Part shown: positions 34,443 to 43,820 of the stretch, piece by piece
Layout of the letters: the number at the start of each line of letters is the position of its first letter
Numbering within the stretch: the stretch's first letter is position 1
Assembly: GCA_900551245.1 (NCBI GenBank)
Contig: URVC01000007.1
Location: 37,193 to 101,192, forward strand
Length of the DNA: 64,000 nt
Source of the DNA: an uncultured bacterium
GTDB lineage: Bacteria; Verrucomicrobiota; Lentisphaeria; Victivallales; Victivallaceae
Reading direction: 5' to 3'
Made by a program: the position numbers and the translations under genes
Notes under the pieces: generated by a model
What the model saw: the letters and a program-made list of their open reading frames with translations, nothing else
What the model was told of the DNA's origin: nothing
The model's database searches: none

Positions 34443-36017
34443 TTACGGCAGGTAGGTGAACTGGAAGGCCTTGCTTGCCTTCACCGCCTCCCGGATTTTC
34501 TGAACGAGCATATCGGGCACCTCCACGTTGGTTTTCACCACCGTGAGGGAGAGTCCGGACTTGAGATCCTGCGGGGCACGGATATCGATGATGTTGATGT
34601 TTTTTTCGCCGAGGATTCCGGCGATCCGGCCGATGACGCCCGGCTCATCCTTGTATTCGACGAAAAGATGGTGCCCGGTGGGCTCCAGGTAGAGCTGATC
34701 GAAGTCGTTGAGGCGCGAAATCATCAGATTGTTTTCGGTGATGGTGCCGCGGGCTCCCGCCTTGTAGATCAGATTGCCGCCGACGAAGAGGTCGATGCTC
34801 ATCGCCTGGCCGTAGTGCTTGGAGTTGTCCACTTCGCGATTCACCAGTTCGATGCCGGTTTCCGACAGGAACTGCTCCGCGTCCTTCGGGCCGTTGTCGG
34901 CGGCGAAGTCGGCGGCGATGCCGGCGGCGAGGGCCGGAGTCATCCATTTGGCATACTTGGCCAGATCGCCGTAGAAGCTGGTCTCAATCCGGGTCGGATT
35001 GTTGTCCTTGCCGAGATAGGCGTTGGTGAGCGCGGTCAGCACGTAGGCGAGCTTCTGGTACTTGGCGTCGAGCCCGTCCGGCAGCGCCTTGTTGACCACG
35101 CAGTTGGTGATGCCCTGCTCGAAGTAGGCGATGGTCTGCTCCGCCGCGCGGCGTGCAGCCGTGAAGTTCGCCTCATGCGTGTTGGCGCCGAGGTGCGGCA
35201 GCATGATGTCGGCCACATCGGCGACGCTCTTCGGACCGGCGGCGTCCTTCGGATAGACGTCGTTGCAGAAGATGATCTTCTTTTCGGCCTTGACGGCACG
35301 CAGATCCTCTTCGTTGACGATGCCGGCGCGGGCGCAGTTGATCAGCGTGGCGCCTGGCTTCATCAGGTCGAAGAGGCGGCGGTTGACCATGCCGCGGGTT
35401 TCATCGTTTTCCGGAATGTGGAGCGAAACGAAATCCGACTCCGCAAAGATGCGGTCCACGTTGGTCAGCTCGACGCCGAGCTTGTCGGCGAGAGCGGGCG
35501 AGAGGATCGGGTCGTACCCGAGAATTTTCACTTCGAAGCCGGCGAGCCGTTTGACCAGCAACTGGCCGATGTTGCCGAGCCCGAGGATGCCGACCGTCTT
35601 GCCGGTCAGTTCGCGGCCCATGAATTTGCTCTTCTCCCATTCGCCGGCGCGGGTGGAGATATCCGCCGGAATGAGGTGGCGGCAGGAGGCGAGGATCATC
35701 GCGATCACCTCTTCGGCGACGGCGTTGGAGTTCGCTCCGGGGGTGTTCATCACATCGATGTCGCGCTTGCGGGCGTACTTGATGTCGATGGTGTTGAAGC
35801 CGGCTCCGGCGCGGACGATCAGCTTGAGCTGCGGCAGCTGGTCGATGATCTCCGGGGTGATCTTTTCACTGCGGACGATCAGCACTTCCGCATCGCTGTT
35901 GGCCTTGATGAGATCGGCGAGGGGAGTGGCGCCGTCGAGCACCACCTGGTAGCCGCGCTCGGTGAGAAGCTGGGCGGCAAATTTGTCGAGTTTAGTGGGA
36001 ATCAGAACCTTGCGCAT
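34443..36017 (-). CDS. serA: D-3-phosphoglycerate dehydrogenase, long form with ACT domain
   Basis: 524 residues, the long SerA type. It commits 3-phosphoglycerate to serine synthesis with NAD. The substrate domain flanks a Rossmann domain with GKTVGILGLGNIGQLLVKRL; the catalytic Arg (INCARAGIVNEEDL), Glu and His (MLPHLGANTHEA) are present. An intervening domain at about 310-440 and a C-terminal ACT domain at about 450-524 (FVEYKDEPGVIGRIAGIL) imply feedback control by serine. It has its own strong promoter (36073-36101). Confidence 0.95.
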   Translation of the reverse strand: MRKVLIPTKLDKFAAQLLTERGYQVVLDGATPLADLIKANSDAEVLIVRSEKITPEIIDQLPQLKLIVRAGAGFNTIDIKYARKRDIDVMNTPGANSNAVAEEVIAMILASCRHLIPADISTRAGEWEKSKFMGRELTGKTVGILGLGNIGQLLVKRLAGFEVKILGYDPILSPALADKLGVELTNVDRIFAESDFVSLHIPENDETRGMVNRRLFDLMKPGATLINCARAGIVNEEDLRAVKAEKKIIFCNDVYPKDAAGPKSVADVADIMLPHLGANTHEANFTAARRAAEQTIAYFEQGITNCVVNKALPDGLDAKYQKLAYVLTALTNAYLGKDNNPTRIETSFYGDLAKYAKWMTPALAAGIAADFAADNGPKDAEQFLSETGIELVNREVDNSKHYGQAMSIDLFVGGNLIYKAGARGTITENNLMISRLNDFDQLYLEPTGHHLFVEYKDEPGVIGRIAGILGEKNINIIDIRAPQDLKSGLSLTVVKTNVEVPDMLVQKIREAVKASKAFQFTYLP

Positions 36018-36072
36018 GATGATATCTCCATCTGTTTACGGACATTGGCTGTCGTTTCTGTAACAATTTTCT

Positions 36073-36101
36073 AATATACCACGCCGCAGGGATTTTTTCA
36101 A
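36073..36101 (-). promoter_or_regulatory. Promoter of serA
   Basis: -35 TTGAAA (36096-36101), 17-nt spacer, -10 TATATT (36073-36078), with a leader of about 50 nt. Confidence 0.65.
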
Positions 36102-36105
36102 GAAT

Positions 36106-36954
36106 TCACCGCCCGGTGAAGCGGATGAATACTACTTCGCGACGGCAGCGGAAACGCCATGGCAGCGACAGATTTCCCAGCCCGGAGGTCACGATCATGC
36201 GGGTGCCGGTCTTTCTGCGCCGGAATTCCCCGTAGTCGAACCGGCAGCCGTACCGGCTGGGCGTGAAGAGCGAACCGACTCCCGGAAGCCGCACCTGACC
36301 GCCGTGGGTATGGCCGCAACAGACCAGGCGGACCCCGTCGTACGCGTCGCCCGCATCGAGTGCGATGATCGTATCCGGATTGTGCGCAAGAAGAATGACA
36401 GTCTGGTGCGCCGGCCAGAGGCCGGGAAGGCGCGGCGTGCCGCGGGCGAGATCGTCGCACCCGTAGACATAGAATGCATCATCCCGCCAGGACTGGTTGC
36501 AGAGAAAGCGGAAACCGCCCTGTTCGAACAACTTGTTCCACAAGCTGATCGGGATCCACTCCTTGCCGCGTTCCCAGTTGCCCGGCACGGCCAGACGGAC
36601 CGGCGCGGTTCCGGCGAGAATCTTCAGCAGTTCCGGCAGCCGCCCGACGTCACAACCGTCCGCGACGAGGTCGCCGCCGGTGAGCAGCAGGTCAGGCTGA
36701 AATGACGCAATGGCCGCCGCCGCACTTTCGGCAACCCGGAAATCGGCGGGGGTGCCGCGAAAATGGACGTCGGCCAGAAAGGCGATTTTTTTTCCGGCAG
36801 CCGCCGGTGCCGGGATCTTGTAGAGGACCTTCGACACCGGATTGCCGGCCTCCACCCGCGCCCGCGAATAGGAGACCGTCTGCCGCCAGTTCACCAGCCG
36901 TTCCGGATGGGGAACTGTCAGGGGGAAGTAGTGCTGGTGAAGCCGCCGGTTCAC
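36106..36954 (-). CDS. Calcineurin-like metallophosphoesterase (YkuE/YaeI type)
   Basis: 282 residues. Di-metal phosphoesterase motifs in order: FLADVHF, TGGDLVADG, VPGNWERG (Asn for metal; Trp-Glu replaces the common His-Glu), LLAHNPDT and CGHTHGGQVRLP. YkuE/YaeI-type members act at membranes on phospholipid or UDP-sugar lipids. No signal peptide is evident at the N-terminus, although it has basic and aromatic residues. It starts 4 nt inside the greA stop, so it is co-translated with it. Confidence 0.85.
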   Translation of the reverse strand: MNRRLHQHYFPLTVPHPERLVNWRQTVSYSRARVEAGNPVSKVLYKIPAPAAAGKKIAFLADVHFRGTPADFRVAESAAAAIASFQPDLLLTGGDLVADGCDVGRLPELLKILAGTAPVRLAVPGNWERGKEWIPISLWNKLFEQGGFRFLCNQSWRDDAFYVYGCDDLARGTPRLPGLWPAHQTVILLAHNPDTIIALDAGDAYDGVRLVCCGHTHGGQVRLPGVGSLFTPSRYGCRFDYGEFRRRKTGTRMIVTSGLGNLSLPWRFRCRREVVFIRFTGR

Positions 36955-39056
36955 TCGTCAAGCTCCGCGATGATCTCCGCGGAGAGCGGACGAACCGCAA
37001 CCAGCGTGCACTTGCGTCCGCCCGGCACCTCGAAGGTCTCGCCCTGACGGCGGTTGAGCACCGCCGCGCCGAGGCGGGTGCGGTAGGAGAGGAATTTCCG
37101 CTCCGGATCTCCATCCCAGGCGCCGAGGAGCTGATAGACCTCCACTTCGCCGTCGTCGTAGCGCAGTTCGATCTCCGAACCGATGATGGCGGAATCCTCC
37201 ACCTTGATCGCCTTGAGGTTGATCGGCTGAATGCGGGCAAGTTCGCGCTCCAGCTCCGAACGGCGGCGGCTGAGGAAGTTCCGGCGTTCCTTGGCGGCGT
37301 CGAATTCGGAGTTCTCCCGGAAGTCGCCGTGCGCACGGGCGACTTTCAAGGCTTCGCGGTTTTCCGGCACGTGGATGTTGATGATGTCGTCCAGCTCCTT
37401 CATCAATCGCTTGTGCGACTTGACGCTGGTGTAATTGGGTTCGTTGGTGACCGGTTCGCGGGTTTCGGTGACGCCGATTCCGGCCTTGAGAATGCGCTGT
37501 CCTGCGCCGTTCTCCAGGTAATCGCGCAGCATCGGCGAAATACGCGACAGCTTCACCATCAAACTCTGCCGTTCGCCCGGACTCAGGAAGAGCGCTCCCT
37601 GAAGCACCGCGGCGAACATCATCGCGTCGCCGTGAGCCGCTTCCAGCAGCTGTTTCTGGAAGTCGACGTTGTCCAGCAACAGGCCGCGCAGTTCGCGGAT
37701 CGCCGCGCTCCACGCCTTCGGGAGGTTGTCCGCCGAGAGGGCGCGGGAGGTATTCTCAACATTGATGAGGCCGAGCAGTTCCTCGCTGGGGCGTTTCTTG
37801 CGGTTCTTCCAGATCCAGAGCAGCAAGTCGGCACTGCACACCTTGTGTTCGCAGCAGCAGTCGAAGAGCAGCTCTTCGGAGACGCCGGCACAGACACTGT
37901 TGAGCGATTTGAGCGGCAGGCGCATCGCGCACTCCGCGAGATACTCTTCCGGGAAGACCACCGCGGTGGCGGCGGCGAGGCTCTCCAGCTGCTTGGAGGG
38001 CAGTTCTCCCCAGACGCTCAGCTGCGAGAGCGGAACCCGGCCCGGATTGGCGGGCCAGAACGGCGCTTTCGCCAGCAGAGGCGTGCAGATTTCCCGGAGC
38101 TGTTCCGGCGTGGAACGCAGGTGGAGCCGGGAGATGATGGAGGCGAGCAGCTTCGCTTCACGGACCGCGGTGTCTGGCTTGAGGTTTTCAAAGAAGCGGC
38201 GGAGCCCGGCCGCCTCCTCGTCGGAGAATTTCCCCGCGTTGCGCTCCTCCTCATTGGTGAGCAGCAGATCGACCTCCTTGAGACTGCGGCCGTCGCAGGA
38301 GCGGCGGGTTCCGGCGGCAGGACCGGCCGGAGTTTCCGAGCTCCAGTATTTGTCGAAGGCCGCCTTGTCGAGGTTGCGCACGCAACCGGCCTGCGCCATC
38401 TGCTGCATCACCGCGTCGGAGACCGGAACGACGGCGCGCCGGGCGACGATGGCGCGGAAATCGCGGGAACTGATCGGAGTCTTCAGCGCGCCGACCAGCC
38501 GGCTCAGTTCGGGGCCGGGGCTGAGAATGACGGCGTCGCGCAGGATGATGTCCAGCGGAATCGCCGCGGCGCCGCCGGTGAGGCCGAATGCGGAGACCGC
38601 CAGCGAGGCGTTGATGTTGTCGATCGCCCCGGCGGTGCACCACCGGCCGGAGGAGGGCAGAAAGAGCACCATGCCGCTTTTGAGGGCGAGCAGACGCTGG
38701 AGCCGGGCGCTGACTTCGGCAAGCGGAACCGACTCATCGCGCACGCCGAGAGCTTTCATGATCGGATTGCGCCCGAGGTAAGGAGGCAGCGCCGTCTTGA
38801 CGCCGGCGACCAGCATTTTCCGGAAGATCGGGCTGTCGGTCATCGGCAGTGCGGCGAGACCGACGCAGAAGGCGCCCTGCGCGTCGTCGAGTTCATCGTC
38901 GCCCCATGCTTCCCAGAGCAGGTTGAGCTGTTCGAGGACTTCCGCCGGGATGGGATTGCCGGCGGTGCGCAGAGCAGCGAGCAGGTTGTCAAGATTTTTC
39001 TTGGAGGGTTGTTCGAGGCAGGATACCAGTAATTCTTCAAAGGCGACCGAGTCCAT
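36951..39056 (-). CDS. greA: Transcription elongation factor GreA, long Chlamydia-type
   Basis: 701 residues. The C-terminal 150 or so are a full GreA: coiled-coil with ARAHGDFRENSEFDAAKER near 570 (the acidic tip that rescues backtracked RNA polymerase) and an FKBP-like end (IIGSEIELRYDDGEVE to PLSAEII). The N-terminal 550 residues are helical and have no recognised motif. Chlamydia GreA has the same unusual size, known background that supports a PVC origin. The start at 39056 has GGAG upstream. Its own promoter lies at 39131-39159. A phosphoesterase gene is coupled downstream. Confidence 0.88.
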   Translation of the reverse strand: MDSVAFEELLVSCLEQPSKKNLDNLLAALRTAGNPIPAEVLEQLNLLWEAWGDDELDDAQGAFCVGLAALPMTDSPIFRKMLVAGVKTALPPYLGRNPIMKALGVRDESVPLAEVSARLQRLLALKSGMVLFLPSSGRWCTAGAIDNINASLAVSAFGLTGGAAAIPLDIILRDAVILSPGPELSRLVGALKTPISSRDFRAIVARRAVVPVSDAVMQQMAQAGCVRNLDKAAFDKYWSSETPAGPAAGTRRSCDGRSLKEVDLLLTNEEERNAGKFSDEEAAGLRRFFENLKPDTAVREAKLLASIISRLHLRSTPEQLREICTPLLAKAPFWPANPGRVPLSQLSVWGELPSKQLESLAAATAVVFPEEYLAECAMRLPLKSLNSVCAGVSEELLFDCCCEHKVCSADLLLWIWKNRKKRPSEELLGLINVENTSRALSADNLPKAWSAAIRELRGLLLDNVDFQKQLLEAAHGDAMMFAAVLQGALFLSPGERQSLMVKLSRISPMLRDYLENGAGQRILKAGIGVTETREPVTNEPNYTSVKSHKRLMKELDDIINIHVPENREALKVARAHGDFRENSEFDAAKERRNFLSRRRSELERELARIQPINLKAIKVEDSAIIGSEIELRYDDGEVEVYQLLGAWDGDPERKFLSYRTRLGAAVLNRRQGETFEVPGGRKCTLVAVRPLSAEIIAELDE

Positions 39057-39130
39057 TCTATTCTCCGATGCGTTTCTCCTCCGGCCACGGGGGTGTCGCC
39101 GAAGGGGCATTGATTGGTTGTTACTCTCAT

Positions 39131-39159
39131 AATATAGCCTCGCCCGAACCGGTTTTCAA
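39131..39159 (-). promoter_or_regulatory. Promoter of greA
   Basis: -35 TTGAAA (39154-39159), 17-nt spacer, -10 TATATT (39131-39136). The -35 box overlaps the stop codon of the upstream PD-(D/E)XK-like gene. Confidence 0.6.
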
Positions 39160-40052
39160 TGCGTGGCGGACAAAAAAGCCGCGCAACAGCCGGGGAAGGG
39201 GCAGTTTGCGCATCGGGTGGTGTCGGCGGGGAAATCCTCCTCCGCCACGGTGCCGTCCGGACGGATCGCCTGCTGCATGGCGCCGGCGTCGGCCCGGATT
39301 CCGGCCAGCGCGGCGCTGATGTTGAGATCTCCGCCGAATTCGGTGACGGAGCCGTCGCGGCAGTCGAGCTGGAACGAACGCACCTGCTCCGGAGGAATGC
39401 GGCAGGTGTTGAGCGCATAAAACTTGTGGAGCAGAGCCGCTTCGGGCGATGTGTCGGATTCACTCTCCACCAGCCAGAGTTCGCGCCCGGAGGTCAGCGC
39501 GAAGCAGGGGGAGCACCAGCAGGAAAGTTCCCCGAGCGGCACCTCCAGCGGCGAGGGGAGGGGACGGCGGCATTCGGCGGGAAAACGTTGAAACTCACCC
39601 CAGCCGCCCTGTTCCAGCGCGACGGCGGATTCCTTCAGTTGCGTTTCCACTTCCCGGCGCACCGCTTCGGGGGCGGCGCCGGATTGCAGCAGCTCCCGCA
39701 ACATGGGGACGCGGTGATCCTCCTGCCAGAAGCCGAGCAGCATCCGGTTGAAATCTCGGGCGAATGCGTGCAGAACGCGCGACCGCAGGTCGGGAGCGGT
39801 CGAGGTGTCCTCCTCTTCGTTCCGGCGATAGAACAGCTCCCGCATGGTCGTGCGGAGGAGATAATTGCAGTACCCGTCGCGTGAGAAAAGTGACTTCGCC
39901 AGGTGAAGGCGACGCAACGCCGGTTCCGCCGCCGGATCGTGGCCGCCGCGCGGCGCATAGTAGGTCAGAAAATATCTCCGGCGGCATCCGTTCCAGAGAC
40001 GGCGCCGCCGGAGCGACCAGCTGAACCGGTAATCCGAGGCCCGGACTTTCAC
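39156..40052 (-). CDS. PD-(D/E)XK nuclease-like protein with C-terminal Cys cluster, possibly degenerate
   Basis: 298 residues. The opening YRFSWSLRRRRLWNGCRRRYFLTYY matches the N-terminus of RecB/Cas4-like PD-(D/E)XK nucleases, and the end CANCPFPGCC resembles their Fe-S Cys cluster (one Cys would be near residue 26). The expected core motif (Asp, then Glu-x-Lys) is not clear: the place reads LWLVESESDTSPEA without Lys. It may be catalytically dead or have a shifted motif. It shares ATGA with purT. A DNA-repair or nucleic-acid-binding role is inferred. Confidence 0.55.
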   Translation of the reverse strand: MKVRASDYRFSWSLRRRRLWNGCRRRYFLTYYAPRGGHDPAAEPALRRLHLAKSLFSRDGYCNYLLRTTMRELFYRRNEEEDTSTAPDLRSRVLHAFARDFNRMLLGFWQEDHRVPMLRELLQSGAAPEAVRREVETQLKESAVALEQGGWGEFQRFPAECRRPLPSPLEVPLGELSCWCSPCFALTSGRELWLVESESDTSPEAALLHKFYALNTCRIPPEQVRSFQLDCRDGSVTEFGGDLNISAALAGIRADAGAMQQAIRPDGTVAEEDFPADTTRCANCPFPGCCAAFLSATH

Positions 40053-41233
40053 AGCTTGATCGAAATTTTTTCACGCATGCGGAACACCTTCTTGACCGCC
40101 GCGTCGACATTTTCCGCCCGGGCGAGGCAGACGCCGAGGCGGCGGTGCCCCTTGAGTTCCGGTTTGCCGAAGAGACGCACCTGAGTGTCGGGTTCCTCCA
40201 GCGCCTGATCGACCCCTTCGAAGGCGACCTGATTCGAAACCCCTTCGGCGACGATCGCCTTCGAGGCGGAAGGCCCGTGGAACGCGATGTTCGGAATCGG
40301 CAGGCCGAGAATGGCACGGGCATGGAGGTCAAACTCCGAGAGATCCTGCGAGATCATCGTCACCATGCCGGTGTCGTGCGGCCGCGGACTCACTTCGCTG
40401 AAGAGCACCTTGTCGCCACAGATGAAGAGTTCGACGCCAAAGATGCCCCGGCCGCCGAGAGCTCCGGTGACCAGTCCGGCAATCCGCTGCGCTTCGGCGA
40501 TGGCGGCCTCGCTCATCGGCTGGGGCTGCCAGGATTCCTGATAGTCGCCGCTGACCTGATGGTGGCCGATCGGCTTGAGGAAGGTGGTGCCGCCGATGTG
40601 ACGGATAGTCAGCAAGGTGATTTCGTAGTCGAACGGGACGAATCCTTCGACGATCACTTTTCCGGCTCCGGCCCGGCCTCCCTCCTGCGCATTTTTCCAC
40701 GCCGCGTCGATGTCCGCTTCGGATTTAATCGTGCTCTGGCCGTGGCCGGAGGAACTCATGATCGGCTTGACCACACAGGGAATGCCGATCTCTTTGACCG
40801 CCGCGTCGAACTCCTCGCGGGTGGCGGCGAAACGGTAGGGACTGGTCGGCACGCCCAGCTCTTCCGCGGCCAGACGGCGGATTCCCTCGCGGTTCATCGT
40901 GAGCTTCGTGGCGCGCGCGGTGGGAATGACGTGATAGCCCTCTTTCTCCAATTCGACCAGCGTATCGGTGGCGATTGCCTCCACTTCCGGAACGATGTAG
41001 TCCGGCTTCTCCTTTTCGATCACCTGCCGCAGGGCCTTGCCGTCGAGCATGTTGATGGTGTAGGAACGGTGGGCGACCTGCATGCCGGGGGCGTTGTCGT
41101 AACGGTCCACCGCTATGACCTCCACGCCGAGACGCTGCATGGCGATGACCACCTCTTTGCCCAGTTCCCCCGCGCCGCAGAAAAGAACTCTGGTGGCGGA
41201 TTTTGTCAGTGCGGTACCGATAATGTTTGGCAT
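40049..41233 (-). CDS. purT: Formate-dependent phosphoribosylglycinamide formyltransferase
   Basis: 394 residues, normal length. PurT is an ATP-grasp enzyme making formyl-GAR from formate in purine synthesis. Visible are LFCGAGELGKEVVIAMQRLG, the PEVEAIATDTL block, VVKPIMSSSGHGQS (ATP lid) and SEVSPRPHDTGMVT (metal ligands). It is linked by ATGA to the PD-(D/E)XK-like gene downstream. The presence of PurT means formate can supply C1 units without folate at this step. Confidence 0.95.
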   Translation of the reverse strand: MPNIIGTALTKSATRVLFCGAGELGKEVVIAMQRLGVEVIAVDRYDNAPGMQVAHRSYTINMLDGKALRQVIEKEKPDYIVPEVEAIATDTLVELEKEGYHVIPTARATKLTMNREGIRRLAAEELGVPTSPYRFAATREEFDAAVKEIGIPCVVKPIMSSSGHGQSTIKSEADIDAAWKNAQEGGRAGAGKVIVEGFVPFDYEITLLTIRHIGGTTFLKPIGHHQVSGDYQESWQPQPMSEAAIAEAQRIAGLVTGALGGRGIFGVELFICGDKVLFSEVSPRPHDTGMVTMISQDLSEFDLHARAILGLPIPNIAFHGPSASKAIVAEGVSNQVAFEGVDQALEEPDTQVRLFGKPELKGHRRLGVCLARAENVDAAVKKVFRMREKISIKL

Positions 41234-41271
41234 GATGTTTCCTTATTGATGGTTTTCTCCGGGGCGTGGAT

Positions 41272-43815
41272 TCAGTACAGAATTCCGCCGGGGAAGATGA
41301 GTTTCACCTGATCGACCGGCGCCCAGCCGTCGCGGCCGTTGACCCGCAGGCGGACCCAGTCGCCGCGGCGCTCCACCACAAACGCGGTGCTTCCGCCTGG
41401 AATCGTCGCTTCGACCCGGCCGCTCGCCGCCGCCGGGAGTGAGCGCAACTCCAGCGTGCTGCCGATGATGATCGCACGGTCCGGGTTGTAGGGACCGACC
41501 GCCTGAGCCGTGGCCGCCGCCAGCGAGAGCATCAGAAGCGCTGTCGCGGCACTCTCCACCACGATCAGCGTGTTGCGGCGCAGAGTGCGGCGCAGGGCGA
41601 ATGCGAGACAGAGCACGGCGAACATCGCCGCGGCGATGGTAAGATAGTCGTCCGGCCGCAACCGGTCGCGGCACCAGGTCAGCAATGCACCGGGGGTTCC
41701 GGCGGTGCCGATCTCCGGCTGGACGAGCTTCCGGTTGACCAGATTGAGATTTTCCAGCGTTTCGGAGTCGCGCGGCGCGAGCAGATGCGCCTGTTCGAAT
41801 TCGAGCCGGGCGCGGGCAAGATCGCCGAGCCGGTAATGGGCCGAGGCGAGGTTGTAGAGCACGTTCGGGGCCGGTTCCGCCGGGTTGAGCTGCTTTTCAT
41901 AGTGTGCGGCGGCGGCTTTGAAGTCCCCCTTTTCAAAAGCGGCGTTGAAGGCGGCGGGGGCGACCCCGGCGGCGACAGCCGTCAGGGCGACAACCGTCAG
42001 CGCGAAGAGCGACAGCCGTTTGAGCAGGGTGGTCAGCCGGCTGCGAAGTTTAGGCGTCAGCGTCACCGGCGTATGCTCACTGCCGGCCGGTTTGAAGCTC
42101 TCCGCTTCGAGGGAGCGGAAAAGGTCGGCCAGTTCGCGGTCTTCGATTTTTTCGGCGACCTCCGATGCTCCCGCGCCCGGCGGGAGATGGAAGGCTTCAG
42201 CCAGAAACGGCACCGCTTCGTCGCGGAGCGCGGGCGCGACATCCCCCTCCTGACGGAGGCGCTTGAGCAGTTGCGGCAACTTGTGCCGCAGGGCGGTGCG
42301 CCGGGCGAATTCCGGGTCATGCTCCAGCCGCTCCCGCCGCCGGAAGCGCCACTCGATCAGAATCGCCGCGAGCGGGCCGCCGAGCAGGAAGAGCAGAATC
42401 CAGCCGATCCGGTTGCGGATCAGCGGCAGTGCGACACCGGAACCCGGTTCCGCTTTGAGGTAGAAGAGCTCTTCGCGGGGGGCGGAAATCTTCTCCACCT
42501 CCGGCTCGGGCACTGCGGCGCGTTCCGTTTCCGTCGCCGGCGCGCTGTCGGAGACCGCCGCGGAGATCTTCCGGTCGCTCTTGAGCACCGGAAGTTTCAG
42601 ATCGAAATTGTGCCAGACATACTCTCCCGTCGCCGGGCGGAAGGTGGCGAATTTCAGGGAGATGTTCTTTTCGCCGGGTTCGAGCGGAATGATTGCGTAC
42701 TTGAGTTCAATGCGGCTGCGGCTGTCCGGCGAGCTTTTTTTCACTTCGCCGGGGTAGACGCGGAATCCGGGCAGCGTGAGCTTCGGCGTGGCGAAGGTTT
42801 CCGGAGTGCCGTCCCCCACTGCGGTGATGTTCAGCGAGAGCGGTTCGCCCACTTTGCCGGAGTTCTGGTCAAAGCGGCAGCTGATCTCCCAGTCGCCTAC
42901 CAGCCCGAGGTTGATGCAGTCTGCCGGGGCAGGGGGAAGGGCTTTGATGGTGATCTCCGGCCCCGGAGCAAAGGAGACCCGGTAGGGTACGCGGTTTTCC
43001 CGGGCAAAGAAGGAGTCGAAAAAATCGTCGTCGAACGGAGAACGGGGGCGGCGCGCCCGGCGGCCGTCTTCCCGGACAATACTGACCGTCGCGTTCGCTC
43101 CCGGCGTGAGCTTGCCCGGAAGCGTGGCGCGGAAGGCGGTCCGGAAGGTGAGCACACCGTAATAGCGGCCGTCGAGCAGCTCCCGGCGTTCCTGCGGCCG
43201 GTCGAATCTGCGCATCTGCGGATTGTTTCGGGAGTAGTCACGGAATACCACGTTGTCCAATCCGGTGAGATCCGGATACTCCGCCAGCCGGGCGCGCAGC
43301 GCCGGCAGCAGCCAGAGGTTGAGTTCCAGCGGAATCTCTTCGCCGACATAGAAGGTGCGCCGCTCGTCCGGAATGCGGATGGTGCCGAACGCGGCCTCCT
43401 TCATCGTGACGGAATCGCCGGAACCTTGCACCGCGGGCTGGGAGCCGGGCGGGAGGACTTTGACTTCCAGCGCCCGGGTGGTGACCTCCTGACCATCGAG
43501 CCGGAAGGTGAACGACGGAATTTTCAGGGTTCCTTCCCGTTCCGTCTGGATCGGAATCTCATAGGTGTAGGAGGTATTGAAGTTGATGCTTTCCATGCGC
43601 TGGCTGACCGAATTGGTGATCCAGCGGCCGTTTTCCAGCGGCGGCAGACGGAGCCCTTCGGTCAGCCGCTTATCCATGGTCAGAGAAAAGGTGACCTGCT
43701 CTCCCGCCGCGACCGTCGAGGGCGAAACCGCTACGGAAACCTCGGCCCCGGAGGCGCCAAGGGGAAGTGCCGCCGAAACTGCGGCCAGAAGAAAGAGTTT
43801 GAAAAAACGTATCAT
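41272..43815 (-). CDS. batD: BatD-BatE fusion (BatD beta domains, TPR, SH3-like)
   Basis: 847 residues. A signal peptide (about 1-23) precedes several BatD beta domains (VAVSPSTVAAGEQVTFSL; YVGEEIPLELNLWL), then a membrane helix near 470. A cytosolic segment and a second helix lead to a TPR unit (YNLASAHYRLGDLARARLEFEQA) of BatE type, two more helices, and a C-terminal SH3-like domain ending DGWAPVDQVKLIFPGG. Usually BatD and BatE are separate proteins of the aerotolerance (Bat) operon. It starts 5 nt after the BatB/C gene; the ATG at 43815 is chosen because it begins the signal peptide. Confidence 0.8.
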   Translation of the reverse strand: MIRFFKLFLLAAVSAALPLGASGAEVSVAVSPSTVAAGEQVTFSLTMDKRLTEGLRLPPLENGRWITNSVSQRMESINFNTSYTYEIPIQTEREGTLKIPSFTFRLDGQEVTTRALEVKVLPPGSQPAVQGSGDSVTMKEAAFGTIRIPDERRTFYVGEEIPLELNLWLLPALRARLAEYPDLTGLDNVVFRDYSRNNPQMRRFDRPQERRELLDGRYYGVLTFRTAFRATLPGKLTPGANATVSIVREDGRRARRPRSPFDDDFFDSFFARENRVPYRVSFAPGPEITIKALPPAPADCINLGLVGDWEISCRFDQNSGKVGEPLSLNITAVGDGTPETFATPKLTLPGFRVYPGEVKKSSPDSRSRIELKYAIIPLEPGEKNISLKFATFRPATGEYVWHNFDLKLPVLKSDRKISAAVSDSAPATETERAAVPEPEVEKISAPREELFYLKAEPGSGVALPLIRNRIGWILLFLLGGPLAAILIEWRFRRRERLEHDPEFARRTALRHKLPQLLKRLRQEGDVAPALRDEAVPFLAEAFHLPPGAGASEVAEKIEDRELADLFRSLEAESFKPAGSEHTPVTLTPKLRSRLTTLLKRLSLFALTVVALTAVAAGVAPAAFNAAFEKGDFKAAAAHYEKQLNPAEPAPNVLYNLASAHYRLGDLARARLEFEQAHLLAPRDSETLENLNLVNRKLVQPEIGTAGTPGALLTWCRDRLRPDDYLTIAAAMFAVLCLAFALRRTLRRNTLIVVESAATALLMLSLAAATAQAVGPYNPDRAIIIGSTLELRSLPAAASGRVEATIPGGSTAFVVERRGDWVRLRVNGRDGWAPVDQVKLIFPGGILY

Positions 43816-43820
43816 ATTTG

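Noticed and set aside
36702..39032. A 776-codon open frame on the plus strand
   Set aside because: It is antisense to greA, whose C-terminal motif is unmistakable.
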